A stretch of DNA of 41,965 nucleotides from Candidatus Omnitrophota bacterium. Its GTDB lineage: Bacteria > Omnitrophota > Gorgyraeia > Zapsychrales > Zapsychraceae. This document shows positions 32,233-41,823 of the stretch, piece by piece (within the stretch, counting starts at the first letter, position 1; each line of letters starts with the position of its first letter). The notes below the pieces were generated by a model, which saw nothing but the letters and a program-made list of their open reading frames with translations, made no database searches and had not been told where the DNA came from. A program made the translations under genes and the position numbers. The DNA lies in contig JAGVNC010000010.1 in the NCBI GenBank assembly GCA_020053475.1, forward strand, positions 1-41,965, written 5' to 3'.

Positions 32233-34007
32233 AAGAATTCGTTTTAAAAGGAATTCCAGCGGCCCCGGGGATCGCCAGCGGGCAGGCGTTTATCTTAGAC
32301 AAACAGGACTTTATTATTCCTGTTCGAGCGGTGATGAAGCAAGAAGTCCCCATTGAGATTGCGCGCTTTCAAGAAGCTCTCCTTAAAACCCGTCAAGAAA
32401 TTGCCGAAATTCAAAATAAGATCAGCCGCAAAATGGATGGGAAGCATGCGCAAATTTTTGATGCTCATCAGTTGGTCTTGGAAGACCAAGCGTTCATTGA
32501 CGAAGTCATCCAGCGCATTGAAAAGGACAAATTTTCGGCGGAATATACGTTTTCCGAAGTGTTAAAGAAATATGTGAAGATTTTTTCCAATATTAAAGAT
32601 GAATATTTGCGTGACCGCGTCCATGACGTCAATGACGTGGGGAGGCGCGTTCTTAAAAACCTCATGGATGAATCAAAACTTCATGAGTTGGATAATTTGG
32701 AAGAAGAAATCATTATTATCGGCCATGATCTTTCGCCGTCCGATACCGCAAGTATGTACAACAAAAATATTCTGGCCTTTGCAACGGATGTCGGGGGAAG
32801 GACATCCCATACCGCCATTATGGCCAAATCGCTAGGAGTTCCGGCGGTGGTAGGGTTGAAAAATGCGACACTGCGCATCGAAAATAACAATTTTATTATT
32901 GTCGATGGCCGCCAAGGGTTGCTCATTGTTAATCCTACGGAAGAAACGCGACGGATTTATCAGGATGTCAAAAATCGGATCAAGGCTTTTCGTGATCGTT
33001 TCCAAGAAATCAAAGATCTCCCAACCCAAACGACGGATGGGAAGAGTGTCGTTTTAATGGCTAATTTGGAACTCCCTGAGGAGCTTCCGTCCATCCGTCA
33101 ACATGGGGCCAGCGGGATTGGCCTTTACCGCACGGAATATTTTTATATGAATCGTGTTGATTTGCCTTCGGAGGAAGAACAATTCAAGGCCTATAAATAT
33201 GTGGCCGAAGCCATGCATTCTTATCCTGTGACGATCCGTAGTTTGGATTTGGGCGGTGATAAATTTATTTCAAGTTTACAGATCCCCCGGGACATGTATT
33301 CTTTTTTGGGCTGGCGGGCCATTCGTTTTTGTTTGGAGCGCCCGGATATTTTTAAAACACAATTACGGGCGATTTTAAGGGCGTCGGTTTTTGGCAAAAT
33401 ACGCCTGATGTATCCAATGATTTCAGGCATTGATGAATTACGTCAAGCGAACGCCATCCTGGAAGAAGTAAAAATCAACTTAAAGGAAGAAAAGATTAAA
33501 TTCGATGAGCAGATGCCTGTGGGCGTTATGATTGAGGTCCCTTCCGCCGCCTTGACTGCCGAAATTTTGGCTAAAGAAGCCGATTTTTTTAGTATCGGCA
33601 CCAATGACCTGATTCAATACACGTTGGCCATTGATCGCGTGAATGAACATACCGACGAACTGTATCAGCCAGGACATCCTGCTGTTCTGCGTTTGATTAA
33701 GAACACGATCGACGCCGCTCATGCGCAAAAAATTCCTGTAGGGTTATGCGGGGAGATGTGCAGTGAACCCGTTTTGGCTTTTATTTTATTGGGCTTAGGG
33801 TTAGATGAGTTTAGTATGTCTTCCTTAAGTATTTTACAAATCAAAAAAATGATTCGTACCGTCAGTCTGCAGGACGCTAAAGATTTAGCCGAGAAAGTGT
33901 TGAGCTTATCGACGGGACAGGAAGTCGAAGAGATTGCCCGAGAACGCGTCAAGCAGTTGGCCCCCGAAGTCATCCAGTCCGATCAGAAAGAAACTCGTTC
34001 ACATTGA
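32229..34007 (+). CDS. ptsI: PTS enzyme I (phosphoenolpyruvate-protein phosphotransferase)
   Basis: The 592-residue protein takes phosphate from PEP and hands it to HPr. The N-terminal domain holds the active histidine H194 in GGRTSHTAIMAKSLGVPAVVG. The C-terminal PEP-binding barrel shows GASGIGLYRTEYFYM, IGTNDLIQYTLAIDR and GLCGEMCSEP, including the catalytic cysteine of the last motif. Length is typical. It is coupled to ptsH by a 4-bp overlap and followed by a nucleotidyltransferase gene 10 bp later. Confidence 0.96.
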   Translation: MKEFVLKGIPAAPGIASGQAFILDKQDFIIPVRAVMKQEVPIEIARFQEALLKTRQEIAEIQNKISRKMDGKHAQIFDAHQLVLEDQAFIDEVIQRIEKDKFSAEYTFSEVLKKYVKIFSNIKDEYLRDRVHDVNDVGRRVLKNLMDESKLHELDNLEEEIIIIGHDLSPSDTASMYNKNILAFATDVGGRTSHTAIMAKSLGVPAVVGLKNATLRIENNNFIIVDGRQGLLIVNPTEETRRIYQDVKNRIKAFRDRFQEIKDLPTQTTDGKSVVLMANLELPEELPSIRQHGASGIGLYRTEYFYMNRVDLPSEEEQFKAYKYVAEAMHSYPVTIRSLDLGGDKFISSLQIPRDMYSFLGWRAIRFCLERPDIFKTQLRAILRASVFGKIRLMYPMISGIDELRQANAILEEVKINLKEEKIKFDEQMPVGVMIEVPSAALTAEILAKEADFFSIGTNDLIQYTLAIDRVNEHTDELYQPGHPAVLRLIKNTIDAAHAQKIPVGLCGEMCSEPVLAFILLGLGLDEFSMSSLSILQIKKMIRTVSLQDAKDLAEKVLSLSTGQEVEEIARERVKQLAPEVIQSDQKETRSH

Positions 34008-34017
34008 GGGACTTGCA

Positions 34018-34794
34018 ATGAAGGCCTTGATATTAGCAGCTGGATACGGAATACGTTTATACCCGTTGGTCAAAAATACGCCTAAAGCCTTGTTAGAGAT
34101 ACAGGGCTGGCCCCTCATTCATTATATTTGCGATAAACTCAATGGATTAAAGGGGCTAGATGAAACATTGATCGTTACCAATGATAAATTTTATACACAT
34201 TTTGTGCAATGGGTTGAGCAACAAAAAAAGGACTGCTCTTTCAAGCTGACGGTGGTTAATGACGGGACCCTGACCCCCGAGACGCGATTAGGGTCCATTG
34301 GAGACATTGATTTTGTTTTGAAGCAAGGATTGGTTAAAGACGATCTGTTGGTCATTGGAGGCGATAACCTTTTTGATGAAAGCCTTCAGGGGTTTATCCA
34401 ATCGGCCGGAAAGAATCCTTCTTCTGTCACGATAGGGCTTTTTGCCATTGACAGCTTAGAAGAGGCCAAGAAATTCGGAGTGGTGAAAACAGATGCAAAA
34501 GGCAAAATTACCTTATTTGAGGAAAAACCAGCAAATCCATCCTCAACATTGATTGCCATGTGTTTGTATTTTTTCCCTAAAAAAACCCTTGGTTTTATTT
34601 CCGATTATCTGGTAGAATCACAAAAGTCAGATCGCGCCGGAGACTACATTCAATGGTTACAGGAACATCATGGAGTGTATGGTTTTACATTCCACGGGGG
34701 ATGGTTTGATATAGGAAGTATCGAATCCTACCAAGACGCACAAGCCAATTTTAAAGTGAATAAGCCTAAGGCAAAAAAAGGAGGGTTGAAGTGA
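34018..34794 (+). CDS. Sugar/alcohol-phosphate nucleotidyltransferase
   Basis: The 258-residue protein is a Rossmann-like NTP transferase: [26 protein letters not shown] is the nucleotide-binding signature (with Ile in place of the usual Thr in GxGTRL), and VIGGDNLFD carries the metal-binding aspartate. The ending [15 protein letters not shown] is also usual for this family. It makes an NDP-activated sugar or polyol, but the substrate cannot be read from the sequence. ATG 34018 is preferred because GAGGG lies seven bases upstream; the track start at 33934 is inside ptsI. The stop overlaps the metK GTG start. Confidence 0.85.
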   Translation: MKALILAAGYGIRLYPLVKNTPKALLEIQGWPLIHYICDKLNGLKGLDETLIVTNDKFYTHFVQWVEQQKKDCSFKLTVVNDGTLTPETRLGSIGDIDFVLKQGLVKDDLLVIGGDNLFDESLQGFIQSAGKNPSSVTIGLFAIDSLEEAKKFGVVKTDAKGKITLFEEKPANPSSTLIAMCLYFFPKKTLGFISDYLVESQKSDRAGDYIQWLQEHHGVYGFTFHGGWFDIGSIESYQDAQANFKVNKPKAKKGGLK

Positions 34795-35969
34795 AAGGGA
34801 AGCATTTTATTTCATCAGAATCGGTTGGCCGAGGACACCCAGACAAGGTTTGTGATCAAATATCCGATGCAGTGTTAGATGCGGTCATGAAAGAAGACCC
34901 AAAAGGAAGAGTGGCCTGTGAAACATTTATTTCTACCGGGCTGGTGATTGTCGGTGGAGAAATTACAACCAAAACATATATTGATATCCACAAATTGGTG
35001 CGGGGAGTTCTACTGGACATTGGGTATACACATCCGAAATATGGATTTGATGCCAAAACGTGTTCTATTTTAAGCGCGATCAATAGCCAGTCTCCGGATA
35101 TTTCCCAAGGGGTTGATGCTGGCGGCGCCGGTGATCAAGGGATCATGTTCGGGTACGCTTGCGATGAAACTCCCGAGCTGATGCCTTTGCCGATTATGTT
35201 GGCCCACAAATTAGTCAGACGCGTTGAGGAAGTCCGTAAAACGGGTATTTTGAAATATTTGGGCCCGGATTGTAAAAGCCAGGTCACGATTGAATATTTT
35301 GACGACCGCCCTGTTCGTGTGGATGCTGTTGTGTTGGCCTGTCAGCATACCGAAGACATTCTTGATGAGACAGGAAAGAAGATTACGGCCAAAGCGCGTC
35401 AAGAAATTCTTGATGTTATTGCTAAACCTATCGTCGGTTATTTAACGGACAGCCAAACAAAATATTTTGTCAATGAGACGGGAAAGTTCGTCATGGGCGG
35501 GCCTCAGTCCGACACAGGAATGACCGGACGTAAGATTGTCGTCGACACTTATGGAGGCATCGTTTCGCACGGGGGTGGAGCTTTTTCTGGGAAAGACGCA
35601 ACAAAAGTAGACCGTTCGGCAACGTACATGGCCCGTTATATCACGAAAAATATCGTGGCTGCTCAATTGGCCCGTAAATGTTTGGTCCAGCTTAGCTATG
35701 CCATCGGATATCCTGAACCGATCAGCATCATGGTTGATACTTACGGGACAAGCGATGTTCCTGATGAAAAATTAGTCGAACTGGTGCGCAAACATTTTGA
35801 TTTGACGCCTCGAGGCATCATCAAAACATTGAATTTGTTGACCCCGATTTACCAGAAAACCGCCGCGTACGGTCATTTCGGACGAGAAGAATTCTCCTGG
35901 GAAAAGACCGATAAGGCTGTGACTCTGCGTAAAGAAGCTGAATCTTTGCTTGCCAAATCCGCAAGATAA
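34791..35969 (+). CDS. metK: S-adenosylmethionine synthetase
   Basis: The 392-residue protein makes SAM from methionine and ATP. Typical blocks are [62 protein letters not shown] and [25 protein letters not shown] 34791 is the start: AAGGAGGG precedes it by five bases and it overlaps the previous stop (GTGA). Length is normal. There is no room for a SAM riboswitch in front of it. With ahcY 39 bp downstream it forms a methyl-cycle pair. Confidence 0.96.
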   Translation: MKGKHFISSESVGRGHPDKVCDQISDAVLDAVMKEDPKGRVACETFISTGLVIVGGEITTKTYIDIHKLVRGVLLDIGYTHPKYGFDAKTCSILSAINSQSPDISQGVDAGGAGDQGIMFGYACDETPELMPLPIMLAHKLVRRVEEVRKTGILKYLGPDCKSQVTIEYFDDRPVRVDAVVLACQHTEDILDETGKKITAKARQEILDVIAKPIVGYLTDSQTKYFVNETGKFVMGGPQSDTGMTGRKIVVDTYGGIVSHGGGAFSGKDATKVDRSATYMARYITKNIVAAQLARKCLVQLSYAIGYPEPISIMVDTYGTSDVPDEKLVELVRKHFDLTPRGIIKTLNLLTPIYQKTAAYGHFGREEFSWEKTDKAVTLRKEAESLLAKSAR

Positions 35970-36008
35970 AAGAATCTCACAAGATAATCCCTGAAGGATG
36001 GAGGAAGA

Positions 36009-37325
36009 ATGAGTAAATCAGCTACTGCAATGCATGATTATAAAGTCAAAGATATTTCGTTGGCCGATTGGGGGCGCAAGGAAATTGAAATTGCCGAATC
36101 GGAAATGCCGGGGTTGATGGCTATTCGTCAAGAATTTGGCAAGCAGCAACCCTTAAAAGGGGCGCGGATTTCAGGATGCGTGCATATGACCATTCAATCC
36201 GCCGTCTTGATCGAGACCCTCGTTGAATTAGGCGCTCAAGTGCGATGGTCTTCGTGCAACATTTTTTCCACGCAAGATCATGCCGCGGCTGCCATCGCTG
36301 TTTCCGGGACCCCTGTGTTTGCCTGGAAAGGCGAAACGATCGATGAATTTAATTGGTGTATCGAACAGACGATTAAATGGCCGGATGGCAAGGGGCCCAA
36401 TTTAGTCATTGATGACGGCGGCGATTTAACCACGATGCTTCATGAGCAATTCTCGCAGTTTTTGAAAGATATCCGCGGATTATCCGAAGAAACAACCACG
36501 GGCGTGCATCGTTTACATGAAATGGTGCGTAAAGGGACATTAAAAATTCCAGCCATCAATATTAATGATTCCGTCACCAAATCAAAATTCGATAATCTTT
36601 ACGGTTGCCGGGAATCTCTTGTCGATGGGATTAAGCGCGCGACCGACGTCATGATTGCCGGAAAGATTTGTGTTGTTGCCGGATATGGAGATGTGGGCAA
36701 AGGATGCGTGCAAGCTTTTAAAGGATTAGGGGGGCGGATCATTGTCACGGAAATTGATCCAATTTGTGCCCTGCAGGCAGCGATGGAAGGCTACGAAGTC
36801 ATGCGCATGGAGCAGGCGGCCAAAATAGGCGATATTTTTGTGACCGCCACAGGTTGCTGCGATATCATCCGCAGCGAGCATATGGATGCCATGAAAGATG
36901 GAGCAATCATCTGCAACATCGGGCACTTCGACGTAGAAATTGAAGTCGCTTATCTTAACGGCCGTAAAGATATTAAGAAAGTTGAGATTAAACCGCAAGT
37001 CGATCAGTATATTTATCCTAACGGCAAACGCTTGATTGTCTTAGCTGAAGGCCGGCTGGTGAATTTGGGTTGTGCCACGGGGCATCCGTCATTTGTCATG
37101 AGTAATTCTTTTACGAATCAAGTTTTAGCGCAAATGGAATTGTGGAAGAACTCCAGTCAATATGAAAATAAAGTTTATGTCCTCCCTAAATCATTGGATG
37201 AAAAAGTCGCGCAGCTCCATTTAGGGAAGCTGGGGGCCAAATTAGAAGCGCTGACGCAAAAACAAGCCGATTATCTATGCATTAAAAAGGAAGGCCCCTA
37301 TAAACCCGACACTTACAGGTACTAA
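36009..37325 (+). CDS. ahcY: Adenosylhomocysteinase
   Basis: The 438-residue protein cleaves S-adenosylhomocysteine to adenosine and homocysteine, removing the product of SAM-dependent methylation. Recognisable are [26 protein letters not shown]-type blocks, [15 protein letters not shown], the NAD-binding [20 protein letters not shown] and the C-terminal end [21 protein letters not shown] gives a strong ribosome site. Its stop lies 2 bp before the ATC that may begin pfkA. Confidence 0.96.
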   Translation: MSKSATAMHDYKVKDISLADWGRKEIEIAESEMPGLMAIRQEFGKQQPLKGARISGCVHMTIQSAVLIETLVELGAQVRWSSCNIFSTQDHAAAAIAVSGTPVFAWKGETIDEFNWCIEQTIKWPDGKGPNLVIDDGGDLTTMLHEQFSQFLKDIRGLSEETTTGVHRLHEMVRKGTLKIPAININDSVTKSKFDNLYGCRESLVDGIKRATDVMIAGKICVVAGYGDVGKGCVQAFKGLGGRIIVTEIDPICALQAAMEGYEVMRMEQAAKIGDIFVTATGCCDIIRSEHMDAMKDGAIICNIGHFDVEIEVAYLNGRKDIKKVEIKPQVDQYIYPNGKRLIVLAEGRLVNLGCATGHPSFVMSNSFTNQVLAQMELWKNSSQYENKVYVLPKSLDEKVAQLHLGKLGAKLEALTQKQADYLCIKKEGPYKPDTYRY

Positions 37326-37327
37326 CC

Positions 37328-38308
37328 ATCGCGGCCAAGATAATTAAAATTAAGAAAATTGGTATTTTGACATCCGGAGGAGACGGCCCAGGCATGAATG
37401 CCGCCATCCGTGGCTGTGTCCGCGCGGGTCTAAAAGCCGGATTCGAGATTGACGGGATCATGCGTGGTTACGCAGGATTATTGAAGGAAGAAATTATTCC
37501 GTTAAATCATCGCTCCGTTTCGAATATTATTAGCCATGGCGGGACCATTTTGAAAACAGCCCGTTCCAAGGAATTTGCAACACCCTCTGGCAAAGAAGCG
37601 GCTGTTAAAATTTTGCTTAAGCATAATATCGATGCCCTTATCGTGATTGGGGGAGATGGGAGTTATCGAGGGGCCGCGGAACTTTGGCAAAAGTTCGATT
37701 ATCCTGTGATTGGATTGCCGGGCACGATCGATAACGATCTTAACGGAACGGACCAAACGATCGGTTGTCATACGGCGGTGAATACAGCCTTGGATGCCAT
37801 CGATAAAATACGAGATACAGCGCATAGTATGGAACGTGTGTTTATTGTTGAGGTCATGGGAAATAAATCGGGTTATATTGCGGTGGAAGTTGCATTGGGC
37901 GCCGGAGCCGAAGATGTCATTGTCCCCGGAAGAAAATTTGATTATGAGCGGATGTGCCGTGATATTAAAGAAGGGAATAAAAAAGGAAAGATTAGCTGGA
38001 TCATCGTTGTCGCCGAAGGCGCCGGCCATGCTCATGAAATCGCCAACACGATTACGACGATGACGGGATTAGAAACACGGTTTGTCGTTTTAGGCCATAT
38101 TCAGCGAGGCGGGACTCCAACCGGTCAAGATAGAATCATGGCCACCCGCTTAGGGGCGGCAGCGATTGATTTGATTCAACAGGGAATGTTTGGTAAGGCG
38201 GTCGGTGTCCTTCAAGATGAAATCAATGTGATTGACATCAAGGATGCGACTCATAAGGAATTCAGGCATTTAGACGATTTTTGTCATTTAATAAAATTAT
38301 TAACTTAA
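37328..38308 (+). CDS. pfkA: ATP-type 6-phosphofructokinase, start codon not canonical
   Basis: PfkA phosphorylates fructose 6-phosphate in glycolysis. Family blocks are KKIGILTSGGDGPGMNAAIRG, GGDGSYRGA, PGTIDNDLNGTD and VVLGHIQRGGTPT; Gly in GGDGS and PGTIDND fits the ATP-using rather than the PPi type. The track begins at TTG 37367, which would cut off the first strand (KKIGIL). The frame is open back to 37304 but contains no ATG, GTG or TTG before it. ATC 37328 would give I/M-A-A-K-I-I-K-I-K-K-I-G, with AGGT seven bases upstream; ATA or ATT codons at 37340-37349 are other options. The boundary is uncertain; the product is not. Confidence 0.85.
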   Translation: MAAKIIKIKKIGILTSGGDGPGMNAAIRGCVRAGLKAGFEIDGIMRGYAGLLKEEIIPLNHRSVSNIISHGGTILKTARSKEFATPSGKEAAVKILLKHNIDALIVIGGDGSYRGAAELWQKFDYPVIGLPGTIDNDLNGTDQTIGCHTAVNTALDAIDKIRDTAHSMERVFIVEVMGNKSGYIAVEVALGAGAEDVIVPGRKFDYERMCRDIKEGNKKGKISWIIVVAEGAGHAHEIANTITTMTGLETRFVVLGHIQRGGTPTGQDRIMATRLGAAAIDLIQQGMFGKAVGVLQDEINVIDIKDATHKEFRHLDDFCHLIKLLT

Positions 38309-38329
38309 TTCAAGAAGGGAATACAAGCA

Positions 38330-39322
38330 ATGCCAACAATCTATTATGAAAAAGATGCAGAGTTAGAAGCGTTTAAGAAAAAGAAAATCGCCGTCATCGG
38401 GTATGGGATTCAAGGCCGCGGACAAGCGTTAAGTTTACGCGACAGCGGACTTACTGTGATTATCGGCCAGCGGCCGGGGGGCGTGAATTATACCAAAGCC
38501 AAAGACGATGGCTTTGAACCCGTCGAGGCCAGCAAGGCGTCTAAAGAAGCCGATGTCATTATGCTATTGACCCAAGATCATTTACAAGCAGAAATTTATA
38601 AGAAAGATATTAAGCGGAATTTGAAAAAAGGAAAATCGCTCGCCTTTTCGCACGGATTTAACATTCATTTCGGCCAAATTAAACCGTCTGCGGATGTGGA
38701 TGTGTGGATGATCGCCCCCAAAGGCCCCGGCGCCTTGGTGCGTCGTCAATTCGAAGAAGGCAAAGGCGTTCCGTGCCTGGTGGCGGTGCATCAAAACCCT
38801 TCCGGGAATGCGCTTAAAGATGCGTTGGCTTATGCATGCGGGATCGGCGGAGGCCGGGCCGGCATTATTGAAACGACATTTAAAGAAGAAACAGAAACGG
38901 ATTTGTTCGGTGAGCAATCTGTTTTGTGCGGAGGGACAAGCGAGTTGATTAAGGCTGGGTTTGAAACATTAGTTAATGCCGGATACCAGCCGGAGATTGC
39001 TTATTTTGAATGCCTGCACGAATTAAAGTTGATCGTCGACCTTATTTATGAAGAAGGGATCAAGGGCATGCGCCAGCGTGTTTCCGATACGGCCGAATAC
39101 GGGGATTATACCCGGGGGCCGAGGATCATCACGGGCCGGACCCGTAAAGAAATGCAAAAAATATTAAAAGAAATCCAATCCGGGAAATTTGCCCGTGAAT
39201 GGATGCGCGAAAATAAAAACGGCAGGCTTAATTTTAACAAGTATCGCCAAGAATCCGAAAATCATCCCATCGAAAAAGTGGGGGCCCAATTGCGCCAAAT
39301 GATGCCCTGGATGAAAAAGTAG
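38330..39322 (+). CDS. ilvC: Ketol-acid reductoisomerase (class I)
   Basis: The 330-residue enzyme performs the second shared step of valine, leucine and isoleucine synthesis. Visible are the dinucleotide-binding [29 protein letters not shown], the metal-binding [14 protein letters not shown], and [17 protein letters not shown] with the second metal site. The cofactor-specificity loop reads GQRPGGVNY, lacking the serine of the common GLRxGSxSW. Length is class I. leuA follows 15 bp downstream. No acetolactate synthase genes lie in the window. Confidence 0.95.
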   Translation: MPTIYYEKDAELEAFKKKKIAVIGYGIQGRGQALSLRDSGLTVIIGQRPGGVNYTKAKDDGFEPVEASKASKEADVIMLLTQDHLQAEIYKKDIKRNLKKGKSLAFSHGFNIHFGQIKPSADVDVWMIAPKGPGALVRRQFEEGKGVPCLVAVHQNPSGNALKDALAYACGIGGGRAGIIETTFKEETETDLFGEQSVLCGGTSELIKAGFETLVNAGYQPEIAYFECLHELKLIVDLIYEEGIKGMRQRVSDTAEYGDYTRGPRIITGRTRKEMQKILKEIQSGKFAREWMRENKNGRLNFNKYRQESENHPIEKVGAQLRQMMPWMKK

Positions 39323-39337
39323 ATTGAGTGAATTGCC

Positions 39338-40873
39338 ATGATTCAATCAGCCCCTAAAGAGAGAGTGTTAATTTTCGATACCACTTTGCGCGACGGCGAA
39401 CAAGCGCCGGGCGCCAGCATGAACGCGCAAGAGAAGCTGGACATCGCCCATGCGCTGGAACGCCTACGCGTCGATATCATCGAAGCGGGATTTCCCGTCA
39501 TCTCCAAGGGGGATTTTAATTCCGTCAAATTGGTGGCGGAGCATATTAAAAACTCTATTGTTTGTGGTTTAGCGCGGTGTATTAAAAAAGATATTGATGC
39601 GGCAGCTGAAGCGTTAACGTCGGCCAAACAGGCGCGGATTCATGTTTTTTTGGCAACTTCCAAAATCCACATGGAGCACAAATTTAAAAAGACGGAGGAT
39701 GAGATTTTTCAGATTGCCGTCGATCATGTGAAATACGCCCGTCAGAAATGCGAGAATATCGAGTTTTCTCCGGAAGACGCGTCGCGTTCAGATAAAAAAT
39801 TTCTTTATCGCATCATCGAAGCGGTGATTAAGGCCGGAGCCACGACCGTGAATATTCCCGATACGGTAGGCTACAGCATGCCGGCGGAGTACGGTCAATT
39901 AATCGCGGATATTAAGAATAATGTCCCTAATATTGATAAGGCAGTGATTTCGGTTCATTGCCATGATGATTTGGGACTTAGTGTGGCCAATTCATTGGCC
40001 GCGATCCTTAACGGCGCGCGTCAGGCGGAGTGCACAATCAATGGGATCGGCGAGCGTGCGGGCAATGCGTCCATGGAAGAGATCGTCATGGCTTTACGAA
40101 CACGCAGTGATTTTTACGGATGTGATACGAATATCAATCCCAAGGAATTTTTCCGCACGTCGCGTTTGGTCAGTAAATACACGGGGTTTGCCGTCGCTCC
40201 CAATAAAGCCATCGTCGGCCAAAACGCGTTTCGTCATGAAGCGGGGATTCATCAAGACGGGATGCTCAAAAATCGTTCCACCTACGAGATTATGCAGCCT
40301 AAAGACGTTGGGTTTACTTTAACCGGGCTGGTCTTAGGGAAACATTCCGGGAGGCATGCTTTTAACGACCGTTTAAAGAGTTTAGGGATTACGTTAAAGC
40401 CCATTCAATTGGATAAGGCCTTTGAGCGGTTTAAAAAAGTGGCGGATAAAAAGAAACAGGTATTTGATGAGGATTTGGTCGCGATCGTCGAGGACGAAGT
40501 CAAAGTGTTCCATGAAGCGTGGAGTTTTGTCAGATTGGAATCCAAGAGTGGAACAAACATCAAGCCCAACGTCCATGTGGTCTTGAAATCCAAGAACAAA
40601 TCTTATGAAAAGGAAATGACCGGGGACGGCCCTATCGACGCTTGTTATAAAGCCATTGATGCGATTACGAAGATGAAAGGGCAGTTGCTGGATTATTCGA
40701 TCCAATCCGTCACCCAGGGGAAAGATGCCCTGGGAGAAGTTACGGTCAAAGTCAAGATCCAGGAGAAAGTTGTCATTGCCCAAGGGACCAGCACGGATAT
40801 TTTGGAAGCATCGGCCAAGGCCTATTTAAATGCCGTCAACAAGGTGATTGCCCAAGCCCTTCAGAAGAAATAA
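39338..40873 (+). CDS. leuA: 2-isopropylmalate synthase
   Basis: The 511-residue protein makes the first committed step to leucine. The catalytic barrel shows FDTTLRDGEQAPGASM, VHCHDDLGLSVANSLAA and the GIGERAGNASMEE block, then HEAGIHQDGMLKN and LGKHSGRHAF. Residues from ~385 form the regulatory domain expected for leucine feedback. Length and order are typical of LeuA rather than homocitrate or citramalate synthases, and the ilvC neighbour supports this. A strong hairpin follows the gene. Confidence 0.95.
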   Translation: MIQSAPKERVLIFDTTLRDGEQAPGASMNAQEKLDIAHALERLRVDIIEAGFPVISKGDFNSVKLVAEHIKNSIVCGLARCIKKDIDAAAEALTSAKQARIHVFLATSKIHMEHKFKKTEDEIFQIAVDHVKYARQKCENIEFSPEDASRSDKKFLYRIIEAVIKAGATTVNIPDTVGYSMPAEYGQLIADIKNNVPNIDKAVISVHCHDDLGLSVANSLAAILNGARQAECTINGIGERAGNASMEEIVMALRTRSDFYGCDTNINPKEFFRTSRLVSKYTGFAVAPNKAIVGQNAFRHEAGIHQDGMLKNRSTYEIMQPKDVGFTLTGLVLGKHSGRHAFNDRLKSLGITLKPIQLDKAFERFKKVADKKKQVFDEDLVAIVEDEVKVFHEAWSFVRLESKSGTNIKPNVHVVLKSKNKSYEKEMTGDGPIDACYKAIDAITKMKGQLLDYSIQSVTQGKDALGEVTVKVKIQEKVVIAQGTSTDILEASAKAYLNAVNKVIAQALQKK

Positions 40874-40889
40874 TTGTTTCTTCCATTGG

Positions 40890-40944
40890 AAAATCTTTAG
40901 ACCATTCTTGTCAGTGAGGGAACGCAATGGTTTGAAGATTTTTT
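40890..40944 (+). terminator. Terminator after leuA
   Basis: AAAATCTTTAGACCATT (40890-40906) pairs with AATGGTTTGAAGATTTT (40926-40942) over 17 bp with two G-U wobbles; a six-T run closes the structure. aroE starts only 9 bp further on. Confidence 0.75.
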
Positions 40945-40953
40945 ATTAAGTGT

Positions 40954-41823
40954 ATGCGATCTAAAAAGATAACATATGGGATTATCGGTTACCCGCTGAG
41001 GCACACGCTGTCCCCGGCCATGCATAACACAGCATTCCGGGAATTAAAAGCCAACGCCACGTATAAAGCTTTTTCGCTCAAAGCAGATCAGCTGGATGAT
41101 TTCTTTGTCAATTTAAAGGAAAAATCGAGTCCTATTTTTGGGCTTAATGTCACCATCCCCTACAAAGAAGAAGTTCTCAAGTATATGGATACATTAACCC
41201 CTTTTGCCCAACGCGTGGGTGCCGTCAATACGATTGTCATCTCACCGGAGCGGACATTAACCGGGCATAATACGGATGGCCCGGGATTTTTAGCCCATCT
41301 CGTCGAATTAAAAATCAATACCAAAGGAAAACGTGTGGCGATTTTAGGGGCAGGAGGTTCGGCGCGGGCTATTTTGGCAACGTTGTGTCTTATCCCTGAA
41401 CGTCCTGAATCCATCAAAATTTATAATCGCACAAGTTCTCGCTTAGATGATCTTCTGGAAGATCTTAAGACGAGATTCGATGTAAGCATCATTCAACCCG
41501 TCACCCAGGTTGAAGATCTCAATGTCGAGATCGCCGATATCTTGATTAATACGACATCGGTAGGCCTGGGGAAAGATGATCCTTGTATCGTGGATGAAGA
41601 GGCGTTACATTCGAATTTATTCGTTTATGATTTAATTTATAATCCTGCCCAGACAGCGTTGCTCAAGGCCGCCCGGCGCAGGGGGGCCAAAACCGCCAAT
41701 GGGGCAGGCATGTTGTTTTATCAAGGAGTTTTAGCGCTTCAACATTGGGCGGATATGGTTTTAGACGACGAGATTAAACAAAAAATGCGAAAAAGTTTGC
41801 AAAAAGAATTGGAGTCGGCATGA
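40954..41823 (+). CDS. aroE: Shikimate dehydrogenase
   Basis: The 289-residue protein reduces 3-dehydroshikimate with NADPH in aromatic amino acid synthesis. The substrate motif is IGYPLRHTLSPAMHN (Thr replaces the first Ser of the common HSLSP), followed by LNVTIPYKE with the catalytic Lys, GHNTDGPGF with the catalytic Asp, and the cofactor loop ILGAGGSARA. The end GAGMLFYQGVLALQHW is typical. No Shine-Dalgarno is evident before ATG 40954. The stop overlaps the next start (ATGA). Confidence 0.93.
   Translation: MRSKKITYGIIGYPLRHTLSPAMHNTAFRELKANATYKAFSLKADQLDDFFVNLKEKSSPIFGLNVTIPYKEEVLKYMDTLTPFAQRVGAVNTIVISPERTLTGHNTDGPGFLAHLVELKINTKGKRVAILGAGGSARAILATLCLIPERPESIKIYNRTSSRLDDLLEDLKTRFDVSIIQPVTQVEDLNVEIADILINTTSVGLGKDDPCIVDEEALHSNLFVYDLIYNPAQTALLKAARRRGAKTANGAGMLFYQGVLALQHWADMVLDDEIKQKMRKSLQKELESA

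Noticed and set aside
34770-36008. SAM or SAH riboswitch for metK or ahcY
   Set aside because: metK overlaps the preceding gene and ahcY has only 39 bp upstream, so there is no room for a known riboswitch fold.
39323-39337. T-box or leucine leader peptide before leuA
   Set aside because: Only 15 bp separate ilvC and leuA; the ilvC upstream gap is 21 bp.
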